This document shows, piece after piece, positions 37,071 through 48,787 of a stretch of DNA of 64,000 nt. The notes beneath the pieces are model-generated. The model was not told the origin of the DNA, searched no databases, and worked only from the letters and a program-made list of their open reading frames with translations. Origin of the DNA: Echinometra lucunter (taxonomy: Eukaryota; Echinodermata; Echinoidea; Camarodonta; Echinometridae). The stretch is taken from contig CM057162.1 in assembly GCA_029962745.1 (NCBI GenBank), forward strand, positions 12,495,874 to 12,559,873. Direction: 5' to 3'. The position numbers were made by a program, and so were the translations under genes. Position 1 is the stretch's first letter, and each line of letters begins with the position of its first letter.

Positions 37071-37194
37071 ATAAAAGACGAATTAGGAAAGTTCAGGGAA
37101 AGAAATTGAAGTTAAATCAAGGTACATTCTGTGAACTGACAATTTCGAGTCTTTAGACTTACGAAACATGTTGTAATTCATATGCAATATTAGT

Positions 37195-37363
37195 TGTAGT
37201 AGTAGCAGCAGCACAGCAGTAATAGTGGCAGAAGCATCAGCAAAAGCAGCAGTAGTAGTAGTGGCAGTATCCGGTGTAGTGGTAGTAGCAGTGATATTAC
37301 CAGTTACGTGGTAGTTTTGAAAGTAAAGTTGTATTAGTATTAGTGCAGGTGGTAGTAATGGTA

Positions 37364-37398
<35 letters not shown>

Positions 37399-37399
37399 A

Positions 37400-37440
<41 letters not shown>

Positions 37441-37441
37441 A

Positions 37442-37486
<45 letters not shown>

Positions 37487-37600
37487 AAGTAGTAGTAGTA
37501 GTAGTAGTAGTGGTAGTAGTAGTAGTAGCAGTAGTTGCAGAAGCGGTAGTAGTCCTAGTAGTAGTGGTGGTGGCAGGAGGAGGAGGAGGAGGAGGAAGAA
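37195..37600. repeat. Second GTA trinucleotide array, running into GAG
   Basis: GTA and GCA triplets for about 370 bases pass into GGAGGA and GAAGAA at the right end, where the first copy of the triplicated unit begins. The Thr/Pro-rich reverse open frame is a microsatellite reading. Confidence 0.95.
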
Positions 37601-37683
37601 GAAGAGGAGGAGGAGTAGAAGAATTAGAAGTATCCGTAGTATTCAACTACTCCATTGACATGATTGGTGTAATTTTTTTCCCC

Positions 37684-38663
37684 AAATGTTTCATCCAAAT
37701 AAACTAGTCTTTTCTCTCTCTCTTTTTTTTAATAGCTAAACTGTACATTCTCTTTAATGTGTTGGTGTTGGCTTTCCAATATTCACCTTGAACCAGGCCC
37801 TCTGGATTGTCGTAAAAAGTCCAACGAAGCGAAATGAAATGATGAATTTGTTTCTCCTCCTGAAATATTGAAAAAGTTTTTATAAAAAATAGGCCGTTCG
37901 CCAATGCATATGCAGGACAGCCTTTTCTTAAGAAATTAAGAAGAAGAAGAAGAAGAAGAGGAGGAGGAGGAGGAGGAGGAGTAGAAGAATTAGAAGTATT
38001 CGAATTATTCAACTACTCAATTGATGTAATTTTTCCCCCAAATGTTTCATCCAAATAACCTAGTCTTTTCTCTCTCTTTTTTTTTTATAGCTAAACTGTA
38101 CATTCTCTTTAATGTGTTGGTGTTGGCTTTCCAATATTCACCTTGAACCAGGCCCTCTGGATTGTCGTAAAAAGTCCAACGAAGCGAAATGAAATGATGA
38201 ATTTGTTTCTCCTCCTGAAATATTGAAAATGTTTTTATAAAAAATAGGCCGTTCGCCAATGCATATGCAGGACAGCCTTTTCTTAAGAAATTAAGAAGAA
38301 GAAGAAGAAGAAGAAGAGGAGGAGGAGGAGGAGAAGGAGGAGGAGGAGTAGAAGAATTAGAAGTATTCGAATTATTCAACTACTCAATTGATGTAATTTT
38401 TTCCCCAAATGTTTCATCCAAATAAACTAGTCTTTTCTCTCTCTCTTTTTTTTAATAGCTAAACTGTACATTCTCTTTAATGTGTTGGTGTTGGCTTTCC
38501 AATATTCACCTTGAACCAGGCCCTCTGGATTGTCATAAAAAGTCCAACGAAGCGAAATGAAATGATGAATTTGTTTCTCCTCCTGAAATATTGAAAATGT
38601 TTTTATATAAAATAGGCCGTTCGCCAATGCATATGCAGGACAGCCTTTTCTTAATAAATTAAG
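37684..38663 (-). repeat. Three tandem copies of a ~360-bp unit with a conserved minus-strand frame
   Basis: Units begin AAATGTTTCATCCAAATAA at 37684, about 38040 and 38406. Each contains about 250 bp of near-identical sequence and ends in a GAA/GAG tract of variable length (the third copy ends early at about 38663). On the minus strand all three are open for the same roughly 75-residue reading (GCPAYALANGLF...FISLRWTFYDNPEG...NTLKRMYSLAIKKK). By eye, four differences lie in the frame: two are silent and two change a residue. No known family was recognised, and the reading lacks its own clear start. Confidence 0.85.
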
Positions 38664-38706
38664 GTATGAATATGTAAGTACGTCTATATGTCGGTCAGCG
38701 GGATTT

Positions 38707-38745
38707 GCGTGTGTGTGTGTGTGTGTGTGTCTGTGTGTCTGTCTG
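38707..38745. repeat. (TG)n microsatellite
   Basis: TG and TCTG units follow directly after the third copy of the tandem unit. Confidence 0.9.
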
Positions 38746-39157
38746 TCTATCAATCTTCATGATCAAATTATCATTATTATTATCATCATTATTATCATCA
38801 TTATTATTATTAGTAGTAGTAGTAGTAGTAATAGTAGTAGTAGTATTTGAAAATATTTATGATTATTATTATCATTATCCTTATTATCATTTTCATCAGC
38901 ATTAACATTACGTTTATTGCTTCCTTTTTATTATTTATTTAGCTAGTTATTTAACAGTTATCTTGATCTTAGCAACACACAACCTTTAAAGACATATTTA
39001 AGGTAGTAGTGGCCGGGGACAGAATATTCAGGGGAAATCATTTGTAGGTAAAGATGAATGTTTGAACCTACTTTTAGACAAGAAGAGAAATGGTTTATGA
39101 TTCAATTCAGTTTAATTCACTTCAATTAAATTCATTTATTCAACATCCTTTAAAATA

Positions 39158-40150
39158 TCCTCCCGTCCCATAAGTATTGCAACATAGCTCAATTGCTTAT
39201 GCATTTGTGAGTTGTAAGCCTTTCTGTATTTTGTGATTTTTCGTTTATAACCACTGAATTTTTATGGGCCATTTATGTATATCTGAAAAGGAAGTCCTTT
39301 TCCGTCCTGAGAGCAGTACATATCATGACCCAGTCATGTCTGAAACAATGGAGAAGACAATAGACCAAAGGAAATAATCGCCATATTGGGAGGTGGGGGC
39401 TATCAATGAACGGAATCATGATACTCCCCCTTCGTATTTCTCCCCAACATGTTTACAAGTTTTGTATACACTTTTCGCAAGAAAATAGTGCCCATAACGT
39501 ATCCAAAAAAGAGCGGAGGAAAACAATCACACCCAGAGAAGATAGATTGGCCGATGCCAAGGAGGATGTGCGCCACAATTATTATCCAGAAAACTATAAT
39601 AAGGCTAGAGTATGTGAGGAATTCGCTTATGGAAAATAATTTCGATATATTCACCACACTGCCATCAAGGAATTCTTCACGAATTCATTATATTTTGCTG
39701 GATAATGATTGTGGCGTGCATCCTCCTTGGCAACGCCTTGGCAACGGCCCACAGACGTCTGTCTTCTCCGAGGTGGTTATTTTCCTTTGCTTTTTTCTGG
39801 AAACATTATGGGTATTATTTCCTTGCTAAAAGTGTACACAAACCTTGTAAACAGGTTGGAAAGAAATGCGAAGGGGGAGTATCATGATTTCGTTCACTGA
39901 TAACTCCCACCTCCCAATACGGGCATTTGCTTCCTCTGGCCTTTTTCTTCTCCATTGTTTCAGACATGACCGGGTCAGGATATCTACTGCTCTCGGGACA
40001 GAAAAGGACAAGTTCTCCCTTTTAAGATATACGTAAATGGTCCACAAAATTCAGTGGTTATAAACGAAAGATCACAAAATACAGAAAGGCTTACAACTCA
40101 CAAATGCACACGCAATTTAGCTATGTTTCAATACTTATGGCACAGGAGGG
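39158..40150. mobile_element. 1-kb near-perfect palindrome flanked by TA
   Basis: The left end (TATCCTCCCGTCCCATAAG, TA at 39156) and right end (CTTATGGCACAGGAGGGTA, TA at 40151) are inverses. Similarity continues almost to the centre near 39655, where CCAAGGAGGATGTGCGCCAC meets GTGGCGTGCATCCTCCTTGG. A TA target suggests Tc1/mariner. The open frames on both strands are mirror readings of the arms. A partial second copy lies at 29500-29922. Confidence 0.85.
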
Positions 40151-40221
40151 TAGATATAAAGATAAAACAATAAAAATTTATACAAGAATTATCTTGATTT
40201 AATTACAATAACACAAAGTAA

Positions 40222-40440
40222 TTAGTAAATTTTGGTTATTTCTTTATTCAATACAAGGTTCATATCAAAAGGATCATTGCCAGATAAAAATAGTGTTGTG
40301 TCATCAGCAAACAGGATAAAAGATAAAACACTTCTAAAGCATGGCAAGTCATTGATATACAAAAATAATAAGAGTGGCTCTAGATTAGAACCTTGTGGAT
40401 CACCCAGTTGTATATTGCAGTATTCAGAACCTTTAAATTA
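40222..40440 (-). pseudogene. LINE reverse transcriptase fragment (degenerate)
   Basis: The minus strand encodes the hallmark order of non-LTR reverse transcriptase: GDPQGSNLEPLL, then LYINDLP, then FADDTTLFLSG. PQGS and FADD are the substrate-binding and catalytic motifs, with the two catalytic aspartates present. The fragment is only about 70 codons, preceded and followed by stops, and one usually glycine position after SNL is Glu. It is a decayed insertion in the intron, opposite to the host gene. A jockey/CR1-like origin is likely. Confidence 0.85.
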
Positions 40441-40987
40441 TTGCTAATACATAATGCTTTCTATTATTTTGATAGATTACTTTTCAACAATAAAAGCAAG
40501 AAATCTTTATGTTTTCATATTTTTTTCTTTTCATTTCTCTGAGGCATTATGCCTACTTCCCGACAATCATGACTGCTGTTCCTAAAAAAACAACCTATTT
40601 TAATTTTGCCGCAATTAGAACACAAATCACCCATGGTCCGAAAATTAATACAAGCAGTGTTTGTTTATCAGGATCCAATTAGAATATGATTGCTTTAAGC
40701 ACTATTCACACATGTTCTGATTGTTTACCCCTTTTGGATTGGATGGGTGTATAAAAAACAGAAAATGTATTCTGAAGGTAAACGCCTCCTTATATAGGAA
40801 ATTAAAAATAGCTAAGTAGAAAAAAAAGTTATCAAGCCAAATGCTCTGGTCCTTTCGACATGGAAGTAGAAATGAACATGAAAATAAACCTTTTCATTTG
40901 CTAAAAAGAATATGATTTATGAAGAGGGTCCAATACACTCAACCCGTTTTTGCTCGATAATTTCTGAATATTCAAGAAATAGTACAG

Positions 40988-41060
40988 AAAAGTTCAAGTT
41001 CAAGTTCAAGTTCAAGTTGGATTTTATTCTTTCAATCATAAAATATTTAAAAAAAAATCA
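40988..41060 (-). mobile_element. LINE-like AAGTTC tail fragment
   Basis: Four AAGTTC hexamers precede GGATTTTATTCTTTCAATC. On the minus strand this is an AATAAAATCC-(GAACTT)n tail. It resembles the tail at 25012-25080. Confidence 0.4.
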
Positions 41061-41400
41061 AAACATGATAATAACAAACAAATATCGTAAGTAAAAACCC
41101 TGCCTGATATAAAATTTTAGATAATAGGTGCCCAATAATAAACGATGAAAGATTGAAAGTAATCATCTGAAAGGATATTTAACGGCAAAGTCATATAAAT
41201 CTAGTGACTATATTTTCTTACCTTACTCATGGCCTTTACTTAGCTGCCATCCGTTAGTCTACAATGTTTTCGTGGTACTATGTTCATAGTATCAAACGAT
41301 AATCATAACAAGCGTTGGAAAATGAGTACCGAAGTAAGAAAGCTTGTATAAACTAGGTTGGGCGTTTATGTATTGTATATTATTTTGAAATGTGACGCCT

Positions 41401-41682
41401 CTACTTTGATATCATAATAACCCGAAGCGCATGGCTTTGGCAGTAAAGCAACACATTAACTAAGATGAACTGGAAAAAAATGAGGCGTTTACTCATGATC
41501 TTGACCATGATGATAGCAATTGCTAATGTGTTGAGCCCATGAGCAACACGCGCAAGATTACTGTTGTAGCCTTTGAATCTCCCATTCTTCACATCATAAA
41601 CACAGCTGTATCCTCGGCACACCTGATTCTGAATATAAATTGACTTTAAAGCCTTGACTAAGAGGGTGGTTCCCACTGCCAA
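41401..41682 (-). other. Open frame with weak CD225-like segment
   Basis: The 93-codon minus-strand frame contains YSCVYDVKNGRFKGY followed ten residues later by LNTLAIAIIM. The spacing resembles the second half of CD225/dispanin proteins (YSC...GDYxGA...LNxxAI). The following hydrophobic stretch is broken by Lys and SKR, no first membrane span is seen upstream, and there is no clear acceptor. It may be a decayed exon or a chance match. Confidence 0.2.
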
Positions 41683-41987
41683 TGAATCGTGGAGACATTA
41701 ATTTTAGGCGAATGGCGAAGCTCGCCACTTGTAATATTACCCACGTAAAATAATTGCGTAAAATAATCATGCTTGCGAAATATACAAGGTAAAAGAGGCA
41801 CATGTGGATTATGTAGTTTACAAGAATAAATATGTATTCTTTTGTTTGGGGAATTGTTGGAATGATTAGAAATCTGTCCATTTATGTCTTTGATGGGATA
41901 TAGTGAAATTTACTTCACACAGACATAAATATGTGAGACCACACCCGAACTCACGCACACACGTGCAAACAGCGCACATGACCCTAA

Positions 41988-42016
41988 CATTATTATTATT
42001 GTTGTTATTATTATTA

Positions 42017-42057
<41 letters not shown>

Positions 42058-42210
42058 GTTATGGTTATTATCATTATTATTTATCTATTTATTCATTTGT
42101 ATATTCATCATCATCACATTGTTTTATAATCATTATCATCATCATCATCATTATTGTTATCGTCGTTGTTATTATCATCATCATTATTATTATTATCATT
42201 ACTACTATCA
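41988..42210. repeat. ATT/ATC trinucleotide repeat
   Basis: Long runs of ATT with GTT, ATC and ATG variants. The Leu/Tyr/His-rich open frame over it is not a gene. Confidence 0.95.
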
Positions 42211-44456
42211 TAAGTGTCTAAACTTTGAAGCAAATGCAAGACGTATTCAGAATATAAGAGCAAAATCCTTTCATACGAAATTGTTACTTATGGGATGTTC
42301 CTCTTTACAACTATAAAGAAGGACAAAGCTCACCGAAATCAATCAGTTCTCTTTCTTATCTTGGACTCAACCTTCGCGTTAACATTGTGTTCTTACATCC
42401 TTGATAAGTTAGTGTATACTGGCTCCACGTCACTAGAGAGATGCTCACCACCAAAGAAAGTATTATCACTTGATACAATTTAATGGGCAGTGTGAACAGA
42501 CCGGAGGCAAAGTGCCTCCTCTAAAAACTATGAATAAATGATGGTTTGAGTTGACACCATCACGGCGATGCGGGCTCCCCACGAGCATTATAAAGGGTAT
42601 TGTCGCGACGGCATGCTCACAGCAGTGGAAAGCGGTTTATCAGTGAGACAATATGAAATTGGCGACCTTAAAGGCTTGGTCATACCTCACCAATAATGAT
42701 AACGATAATGAGTATTCAATTAAAGTTATACCGGCTTTGTTTTATGTACGTCAGAGGATATTCATGTATTTTTTATTGAGAGTTGTCGGGAGTACCTTTA
42801 ATGACAAGTCTCTTTTCAATGAGGGTCTGACCAGCTCTTAATCGCCGGTCACATTATGACAATAAAATATTTCATTCCTCACGAAGCACTATTTACCTGA
42901 CGCAGGTCTGCGTCTACGCCTGACGCTGTCGTTAATGCGGTCTTTGAAGCAGCAATGCAAAATACTAGCATAAAATTGAATTACTGGTATAGGGGCTGAT
43001 TGATTTCCAAACTTCATTCTTGCAGTAGAAATAACGCCTTGTTAGTTACGAGCATAATGATAACTATAACTACAGAATTATTAATTTCCTGTAGTTTCTT
43101 TAGTTAGTGAAAAGGAACCTGACCATGGAAAAAGGCCAACGCTGCAAATCAAAGTAGCACAAATCATCGAGCAACACCGATATCCATATCTTTTCACCAA
43201 AATTTTGAGGAGACTTATTTCATAGTTATAGTTATCGCATGGTTCTACATAGGCAATTTACACGATTTTGTGCTCATCAGTTAATCATCCAGCAACTATT
43301 TTTTTTTTCGGGTCTATCACCCCTTTTCTAGATAAAGATGATACAAGAAAAACGTTTTCGCAGTTACCATGAAGACAATAGCATTCATCGATAAGATATT
43401 TGTAATATGTGATCTGTACCGATACGGGTTGAATTTTCGTCAAGACGAATGGTTCATGTTTCGGACGTATTTTAGTCACGTCTGATCTACTCGGGTACAT
43501 ACAAGCCTGACCGACATGATTCTGAAGGAGATATAGAAAAAAAAACCATCATTATCATGAGAGATCAGGGACATGAAGTACACAATGACAATAAATTGCA
43601 TCCGAATTGTTTACTCATCTAGTGAATTCATTTCTTGATTAAGGGGATTTTAATCCCCAATTGAAGCTGGTTGACTATCACCATGATCACGGTAATATTA
43701 CAAATATGAGCGATCATGCTACAACTGAGAGCGATTAAGCATCATTTTGTGAGGTGAAGCTGAATGTGAGATGTGAAATTAGAAAGTAGGGATATCTATG
43801 TAGCAAAACATAAAAGTCCAACATATTTTGTACTGTTGAGCTTTATATATTGATTTAAGAAGAGACACCATGTGAAAAAAAATATAATCGTTCCCATTAT
43901 GGATCCCTGGGGTACTCCAGTAATGATTTTGTTTATCAATTTCGTATGTCTATGTCTTTAAAACTGCGCCCCTCCCTACTTCTTGTACCCTAGCGAATGA
44001 TGATGAATGAAGATGAATCATGATTAGAAATAGCCGCGGAAGTAGAGAATTGTGAGAAATCGCAACTAAAGTCTTATTGTGTAATTGATTAAATGGAAAG
44101 AAATCAAAGAAATCTCCGCCATCTTTTAGGTTTCAGAGTTGAGAGGGAAAACATCATTCTGTTAAGTTCAGCATAATTAATGAAAACTTGATATCATTTC
44201 TCGCCCCTTTGAAAAATGTACCAGTAGCCCCCTTTGAAGAGGATTCTGCAGGTTGTCCGAGTATATTTCTTTATACGCTTTTCAAAGATTTGTCCAAATT
44301 GCTAACATCACAGCCACCAATCTTTTGACTAGGCAAGCCTAGATGGTTGATAGAAGATTCATATACATGTCACTCTTACTTCAACTAATGGAAGTTTTCT
44401 GTATAATATATTTTTAAAATCATGCTCTCATTTTTTTCTCTTTCTTCCTTTTACAG

Positions 44457-44579
44457 GTGACAACATAACGCTCGTGAATATTTCCCGGGCTGAAAGTGGG
44501 CAGTATGTCTGTGATGCAGAGAACGGTGTCACAGGTCGAGACCCACCCGACAGAAGGGTCGTAGATGTCGTTGTTCAGT
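44457..44579 (+). CDS. Ig gene, exon D: second part of Ig2
   Basis: The acceptor TTCCTTTTACAG| is strong and the donor is |GTACGTAAT; both introns are phase 1. It encodes residues 176-216. The exon opens with DNITLVNISRAESGQYVC, the E and F strands with the closing cysteine C194, then DAENGVTG and the G strand RRVVDVVVQ. Two sequons (NIT, NIS) are visible. It is separated from exon E by only 371 bases. Confidence 0.93.
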
Positions 44580-44682
44580 GTACGTAATTTCAAATTTCAC
44601 TTTTCTCTGTTTCGTATGCGATGCTTACTGCATTTACAGGGTGGACATCGATGAAATTAAAGACTGTGGTATAAGAGTATCA

Positions 44683-44780
44683 AACTGGTTTTTATCATTT
44701 GCTCTCATCAGCCAACCAGATACAAGGATTTCAGTAGCTTATAACAGGTGTCAGTAAAAATCACCGACAAAGAGTAATAA
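44683..44780. mobile_element. Degenerate GTTTCAT-family element (copy E)
   Basis: CATCAGCCAACCAGATAC, GATTTCAGTAGCTTATAAC and AAAATCACCGACAAAG match the centre and right half of the copy at 47229. The ends have decayed. Confidence 0.55.
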
Positions 44781-44950
44781 TTATCACCCAGGATAATTAT
44801 TACTCTTTAATTACTGGAATATAATGCACTATTTACCTTTATTGGCGTAATTAGCATTATGTAATCGAGCTGACGCCTCCTGAGCAATGGGAGTTATGCT
44901 ATTTAGAAGCGAATGGTTTGAGTTCACTATTTCCCTTTTCCCTGGTGCAG

Positions 44951-45107
44951 ATGCCCCGGAGGTGAGGACGCTGTCCCCAGACATACGCGTAGGAGAAGGA
45001 AAGTATCTGCTGTTGCAGTGTAACGTGAATGCCGTTCCTAAAGCAAGGTTTTACTGGATGAAGGACAATCGAAACTTGACCCTAACATCCCAGAGTTCTG
45101 ACAACAG
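44951..45107 (+). CDS. Ig gene, exon E: first part of Ig3
   Basis: The acceptor CCTGGTGCAG| is preceded by TTTCCCTTTT. The donor is CAACAG|GTAGAC, leaving a phase-2 end. It encodes residues 217-268: the linker YAPEVRTL, a B strand with LLLQC (C240) and a C strand with FYWMKD (W252). The phase-2 exit differs from the phase-1 pattern of the other exons and is confirmed by the next exon, which supplies one base to make Arg. One sequon is visible at NLT. Confidence 0.92.
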
Positions 45108-45909
45108 GTAGACCGGGGATATTTTTTTTTTACTACATTTATGCTCTTACCCCTATTGTTATGAAGCAGCGTTGCATAAAAATCGCATTTCTGTAACATA
45201 ACCTTTCAGATCAAGTCGCCTAACTTGGCACCTCACACATGGTAGTCGCTTGAAATGCAGACACAAAGGCTTAAAAATCGAGTGCATGCAAACATTTGAA
45301 AAAAAAAAAACAACCAAAAATATAACGTACATGTATAATGAATGTAGAACTCTCGTCGTTTATTGCGAGGCATTGTTTAAAGGAAAGGGGCAAATCTTTA
45401 AGATACAAAGTTAACTCACTAGTATGTACTCTAGCTTGTATATTTTTTTTAAAAAGCCTTGAATGATGAGTAATACAAAATAACCTTTAATGGGAGCCGG
45501 GCCGTACGCAGAGTTTTTTTTCTCCGGGGAGGGGGGGGGGGGCAAAACTTGTACAATTTCTCGAAGAAGCTCAAAAGCGAGGAAGCAAAGCGATCGAGCT
45601 GGTCACGAGGGTGCTTTTGCATTTTAAAAAGTGAAATTGAAGGATTTGGTCCACTCTTTTCTTGGATTTTGTGAACATTTTTAGTAAAAAATTGTATGTT
45701 TTCAACATTTCTGAGATTTGAAAGGAATAAATCTGCAGCGTTAGTTTCAAAAGAAAATTGAACAATGACAGAATGACATTCAAGATTTATTCATGATGTA
45801 TTTGTACACATCGACTCAGAATGAATTACCATGTGTTTAAAGCCATTTTCAGAGTATTTGCGTGCACTCGGTTTTCAGCGTTTGTACCTGACTGCTCAAA
45901 GAATCGGAA

Positions 45910-46255
45910 TGCCAAATAAGCTAAACCCATTCCCAACAGGGGTTCAAATCGTGTGTTTTGGCCCTGTAACTTCTGATGCAGAGCCTTAAAAATCATACCA
46001 AATACATGACCAGAAAGAGCCACTTAGCGGTGCCCACTTTGGCTACGTCAGTATTTATCATTTAATGCAGGACTTTTTAAAAAGAAAATAAGCAATAGAA
46101 CTACTTACATTGAAACACGGTGAAGGTTCTAAATCAAACTGGCAAAATTTCAAGTTGCCAGCATACTTTCTGCCAATTTATATTCAATTCAGATACATGA
46201 CTTTTACAAGCAAAATGCATCAATAAAAGAAAGATACTGGTGTTGCCAATTCGAA
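45910..46255 (-). repeat. Unclassified interspersed repeat (reverse copy)
   Basis: This is the inverse of 33705-34075. The pair lies in the introns on either side of exons D and E, in opposite orientation. Confidence 0.65.
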
Positions 46256-46267
46256 TGAGGAAATCTG

Positions 46268-46566
46268 GGGGGTGTTTCACAAAGACTAAGGTTTGACTAA
46301 AATCGCACTTAACTATGGCTGGCCATTCATGCCATTGTTTTCTTTCACCATGGATCTCTCCGAGGATTTGCAAATCATGGTCACAAATCTGCAGAATTGA
46401 CAATTTTTTTATAGTTCATTGATGAAGAAGACAAAAAGTGTAAACTCCTCAAATTTGTAACAATGATTTGCGCATCCCTTGAGAGACCGATGGTGAAAGC
46501 AAACAGTGGCATGAATGGCCAGCCATAGTTAAGTGCGATTTTAGTCAATCTTAGTCTTTGGGACCC
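46268..46566. mobile_element. Palindromic MITE, GGGGGTGTTTCAC family (copy 2)
   Basis: The left end GGGGGTGTTTCACAAAGACTA is intact. The right end reaches TCTTAGTCTTTGGGA and then runs into more than 20 C, so the last bases of the inverted repeat are lost or expanded. The inner arms (CATTCATGCCATTG, GAATGGCCAGCC) match copy 1. Confidence 0.75.
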
Positions 46567-47228
46567 CCCCCCCCCCCCCCCCCCCTCCCCGATTTCGAAA
46601 AGCAACAGAAGGAAAATTGTCTTTGCCCTCTGTTGGTTACTGGAGATTTCATAATCTAAAAACATTTAACGTCGCCAATAAATATTTGGGAAATATATGG
46701 GAAATCTACTGCCCGGCTGTGCTTTTCGCTAATTTGCCCAATATTTCTATCCTTTATGTGTTTAATGTTTTTAACCAATGAAATGAAACGCTAGCAGTGT
46801 TCTTTCTACATTAAGAAAATAAAATAGTGCATTTCCCTCAATTTGTGTCTGTGTATTTGTTTTTGTCATCACCCTATCAATAGAAGCAGAATTCGTTTTT
46901 AAAATTCTTGTATCTTTCAATGTGCACGATATTTTAAGTGTCATAATGTAGTATCAATGTGAGATTAAGGTATTTCAAATTCCATTTTGAAGGATCAGAT
47001 TTAAAAGCCGCGATGAAAAGGAAGACTTGCGTGTAACACATAAAGGGTACGTTTTTTAACATAACGCGTACGTATTAATTTCAGCTGTCCATTTCTAGCA
47101 ACTATACACTTTCTTCATGATCCTCCTTACCTTATACTCCAGTATTTCTCATTAATTTGTTAGTACACTAAATCTAAACTCAATTCTGCGGGCACTTTTC
47201 ATGTTCATATTTTTCTTCACAGACACCT

Positions 47229-47368
47229 GGGGAGCGTCTCATGAAGAGTTTTGTCGGTGATTTTCACTGACTAATTTGCTTTCAGCCAATCAGATGCGAG
47301 GATTTTCAGTAGCTTATAACATTTGTCGGTGATTTTCACCGACAAAACTCTTCATGAAACGCTCCCCT
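47229..47368. mobile_element. Palindromic GTTTCAT element (copy C)
   Basis: The ends GGGGAGCGTCTCATGAAGAG and CTCTTCATGAAACGCTCCCC are inverses. TTTTGTCGGTGATTTTCA and its inverse form the inner arms. CAGCCAATCAGA (47283-47294) lies between them, a full match to the usual CCAAT-box (NF-Y) consensus. Confidence 0.8.
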
Positions 47369-48506
47369 GTTCTCTCTAATGTGTCATTTTGTGCATTGTT
47401 GGATGTACTAACACATTGTTTGTACCTATGCATACTAACACATTCTATTGTTGTTTCAGTGTAACTAACCCCTTTCTCCACCACCTTCGTCTCGTTTCTT
47501 CCGCTGTCCCCGTTTCCACAACCACAATCGAGCAGGATCCCCTTGCTTTGTTATGAGAACTTTACTAGGCAAGTAACAGGAGCAAAATATGTCATCATTC
47601 CCATACTCCTGTAAATACCGGCCTATTTGATTTGATTTAATTTTGTTATCATTTATCATTTTCTGCAACAGCTTGCATGATGGATATACTCATAGCTCTT
47701 AAAACGCCATGTCTAACGTCCCTTTCTTCATTCGTGTCCGATTGTCGGAATCGTTTTAATTCTGCTTTTTGTTTCCAGTGATATATTCTTCCTCGTGTAA
47801 AAGAAAAAAGTAAATAAAAAAGAAAATTAATACTATTAAATTTTAAATGAAAATCAGCTGTTTGATCTCCTTTTATAATTAATGCATCGAACCCGGCAAT
47901 GAGAATGGACTATCATATTATTTTCTATTTTTCCCGTTGTTCTTAGCTTCTTTCCTTTTTTTTTCATTGTTACAATATTTTTCGTGCGCACTCACTTTAC
48001 CACGAGATGTTAGCTTGATTAGTTCTTGGATTTAACAATTTCATACAATATATTTCGATTAGGAATAGTAAGCAAGTCGTTAAAAACAGGTATCATATTG
48101 AATGTTACTTAGTGTTTGTAACGTTCTTAAGTCCTAATGCAGCATCTTTAACCAGATTTGTTACAGTGGTAATTTATAATCAATGTCTCTAAAAATAAGA
48201 GTTTAAATAATGAGTGAAAAAAGTTCTTAGATGGTTAGAATCATTAGATCAACATTATATCAGGAATCGTAATCCTATCATAACTCCTTATTCCTTTTTT
48301 CAATCTTCCTGTCTTCATAATTTTCCTGTTTGCTTGCATGCATTTGCTTTCAGTGTATTCATTCAACTAACAAAATCATACGCTGCCTGTTGCATCTCCC
48401 TTTGTAGTAACATGTCGGTATACTTTAAGCAATCCACATTCATTTCATGATGGTTCGTGGTATCGATAACTCAGGTAAAACGATCACCTAGCAATCTTTC
48501 CCACAG

Positions 48507-48607
48507 ACTTGTCATTATATCACTGGATCCACGTCGCGACTATGGAAATTACACTTGTGTTGCATACAACCGACTTGGCTCGTCCAATACAACCATTCAA
48601 GTCAGTG
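48507..48607 (+). CDS. Ig gene, exon F: second part of Ig3
   Basis: The acceptor CTTTCCCACAG| follows a pyrimidine tract. The donor is |GTGAGTTCC in phase 1. It encodes residues 269-302: LVIISLDP (E strand), DYGNYTC (F strand, C286), VAYNRLGSSNTTIQVS (G strand). The DxGxYTCxAxNxxG motif is the best-conserved signature of I-set Ig domains. Two sequons are visible (NYT, NTT). Confidence 0.94.
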
Positions 48608-48734
48608 GTGAGTTCCCAAGTTTAATGGCTACGTTCCATAAACAACATTAGTGTAGCAACTAATCGTCTTGACTATGATGGACTAAATGTAGTTTAAGAC
48701 GTTGACAGAAATGAATCTTGTATCCAGTAATGCC

Positions 48735-48751
48735 CACTACTACTACTACTC

Positions 48752-48787
<36 letters not shown>

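Larger units (their letters stand above)
32958..44456. other. Intron C-D (11.5 kb), splits Ig2 in phase 1
   Basis: The largest intron. Besides the elements listed, it contains a TTTATTCA microsatellite (33117-33225), a GAT microsatellite (34445-34600), a TTA/TCA repeat (38767-38890), a long ATT repeat (41988-42210), and otherwise AT-rich unique sequence at 34620-35570, 36090-36520, 40450-41390 and 42220-44440 in which no exon was recognised. Confidence 0.7.
45108..48506. other. Intron E-F (3.4 kb), splits Ig3 in phase 2
   Basis: It contains the reverse copy of the repeat at 33705, a MITE copy at 46268 and a GTTTCAT element at 47229, with a G run near 45530 and a C run near 46564. No exon was recognised in the AT-rich stretches 45110-45480, 46590-47220 and 47370-48500. 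Confidence 0.7.

Noticed and set aside
36595..37646. Long Thr-rich and Val-rich open frames on both strands
   Set aside because: They follow the GTA/TAC triplet arrays and have no non-repetitive domain or splice context.
39403..40047. Several 60-126 codon frames on both strands
   Set aside because: They are mirror readings of the arms of the palindromic TA element.
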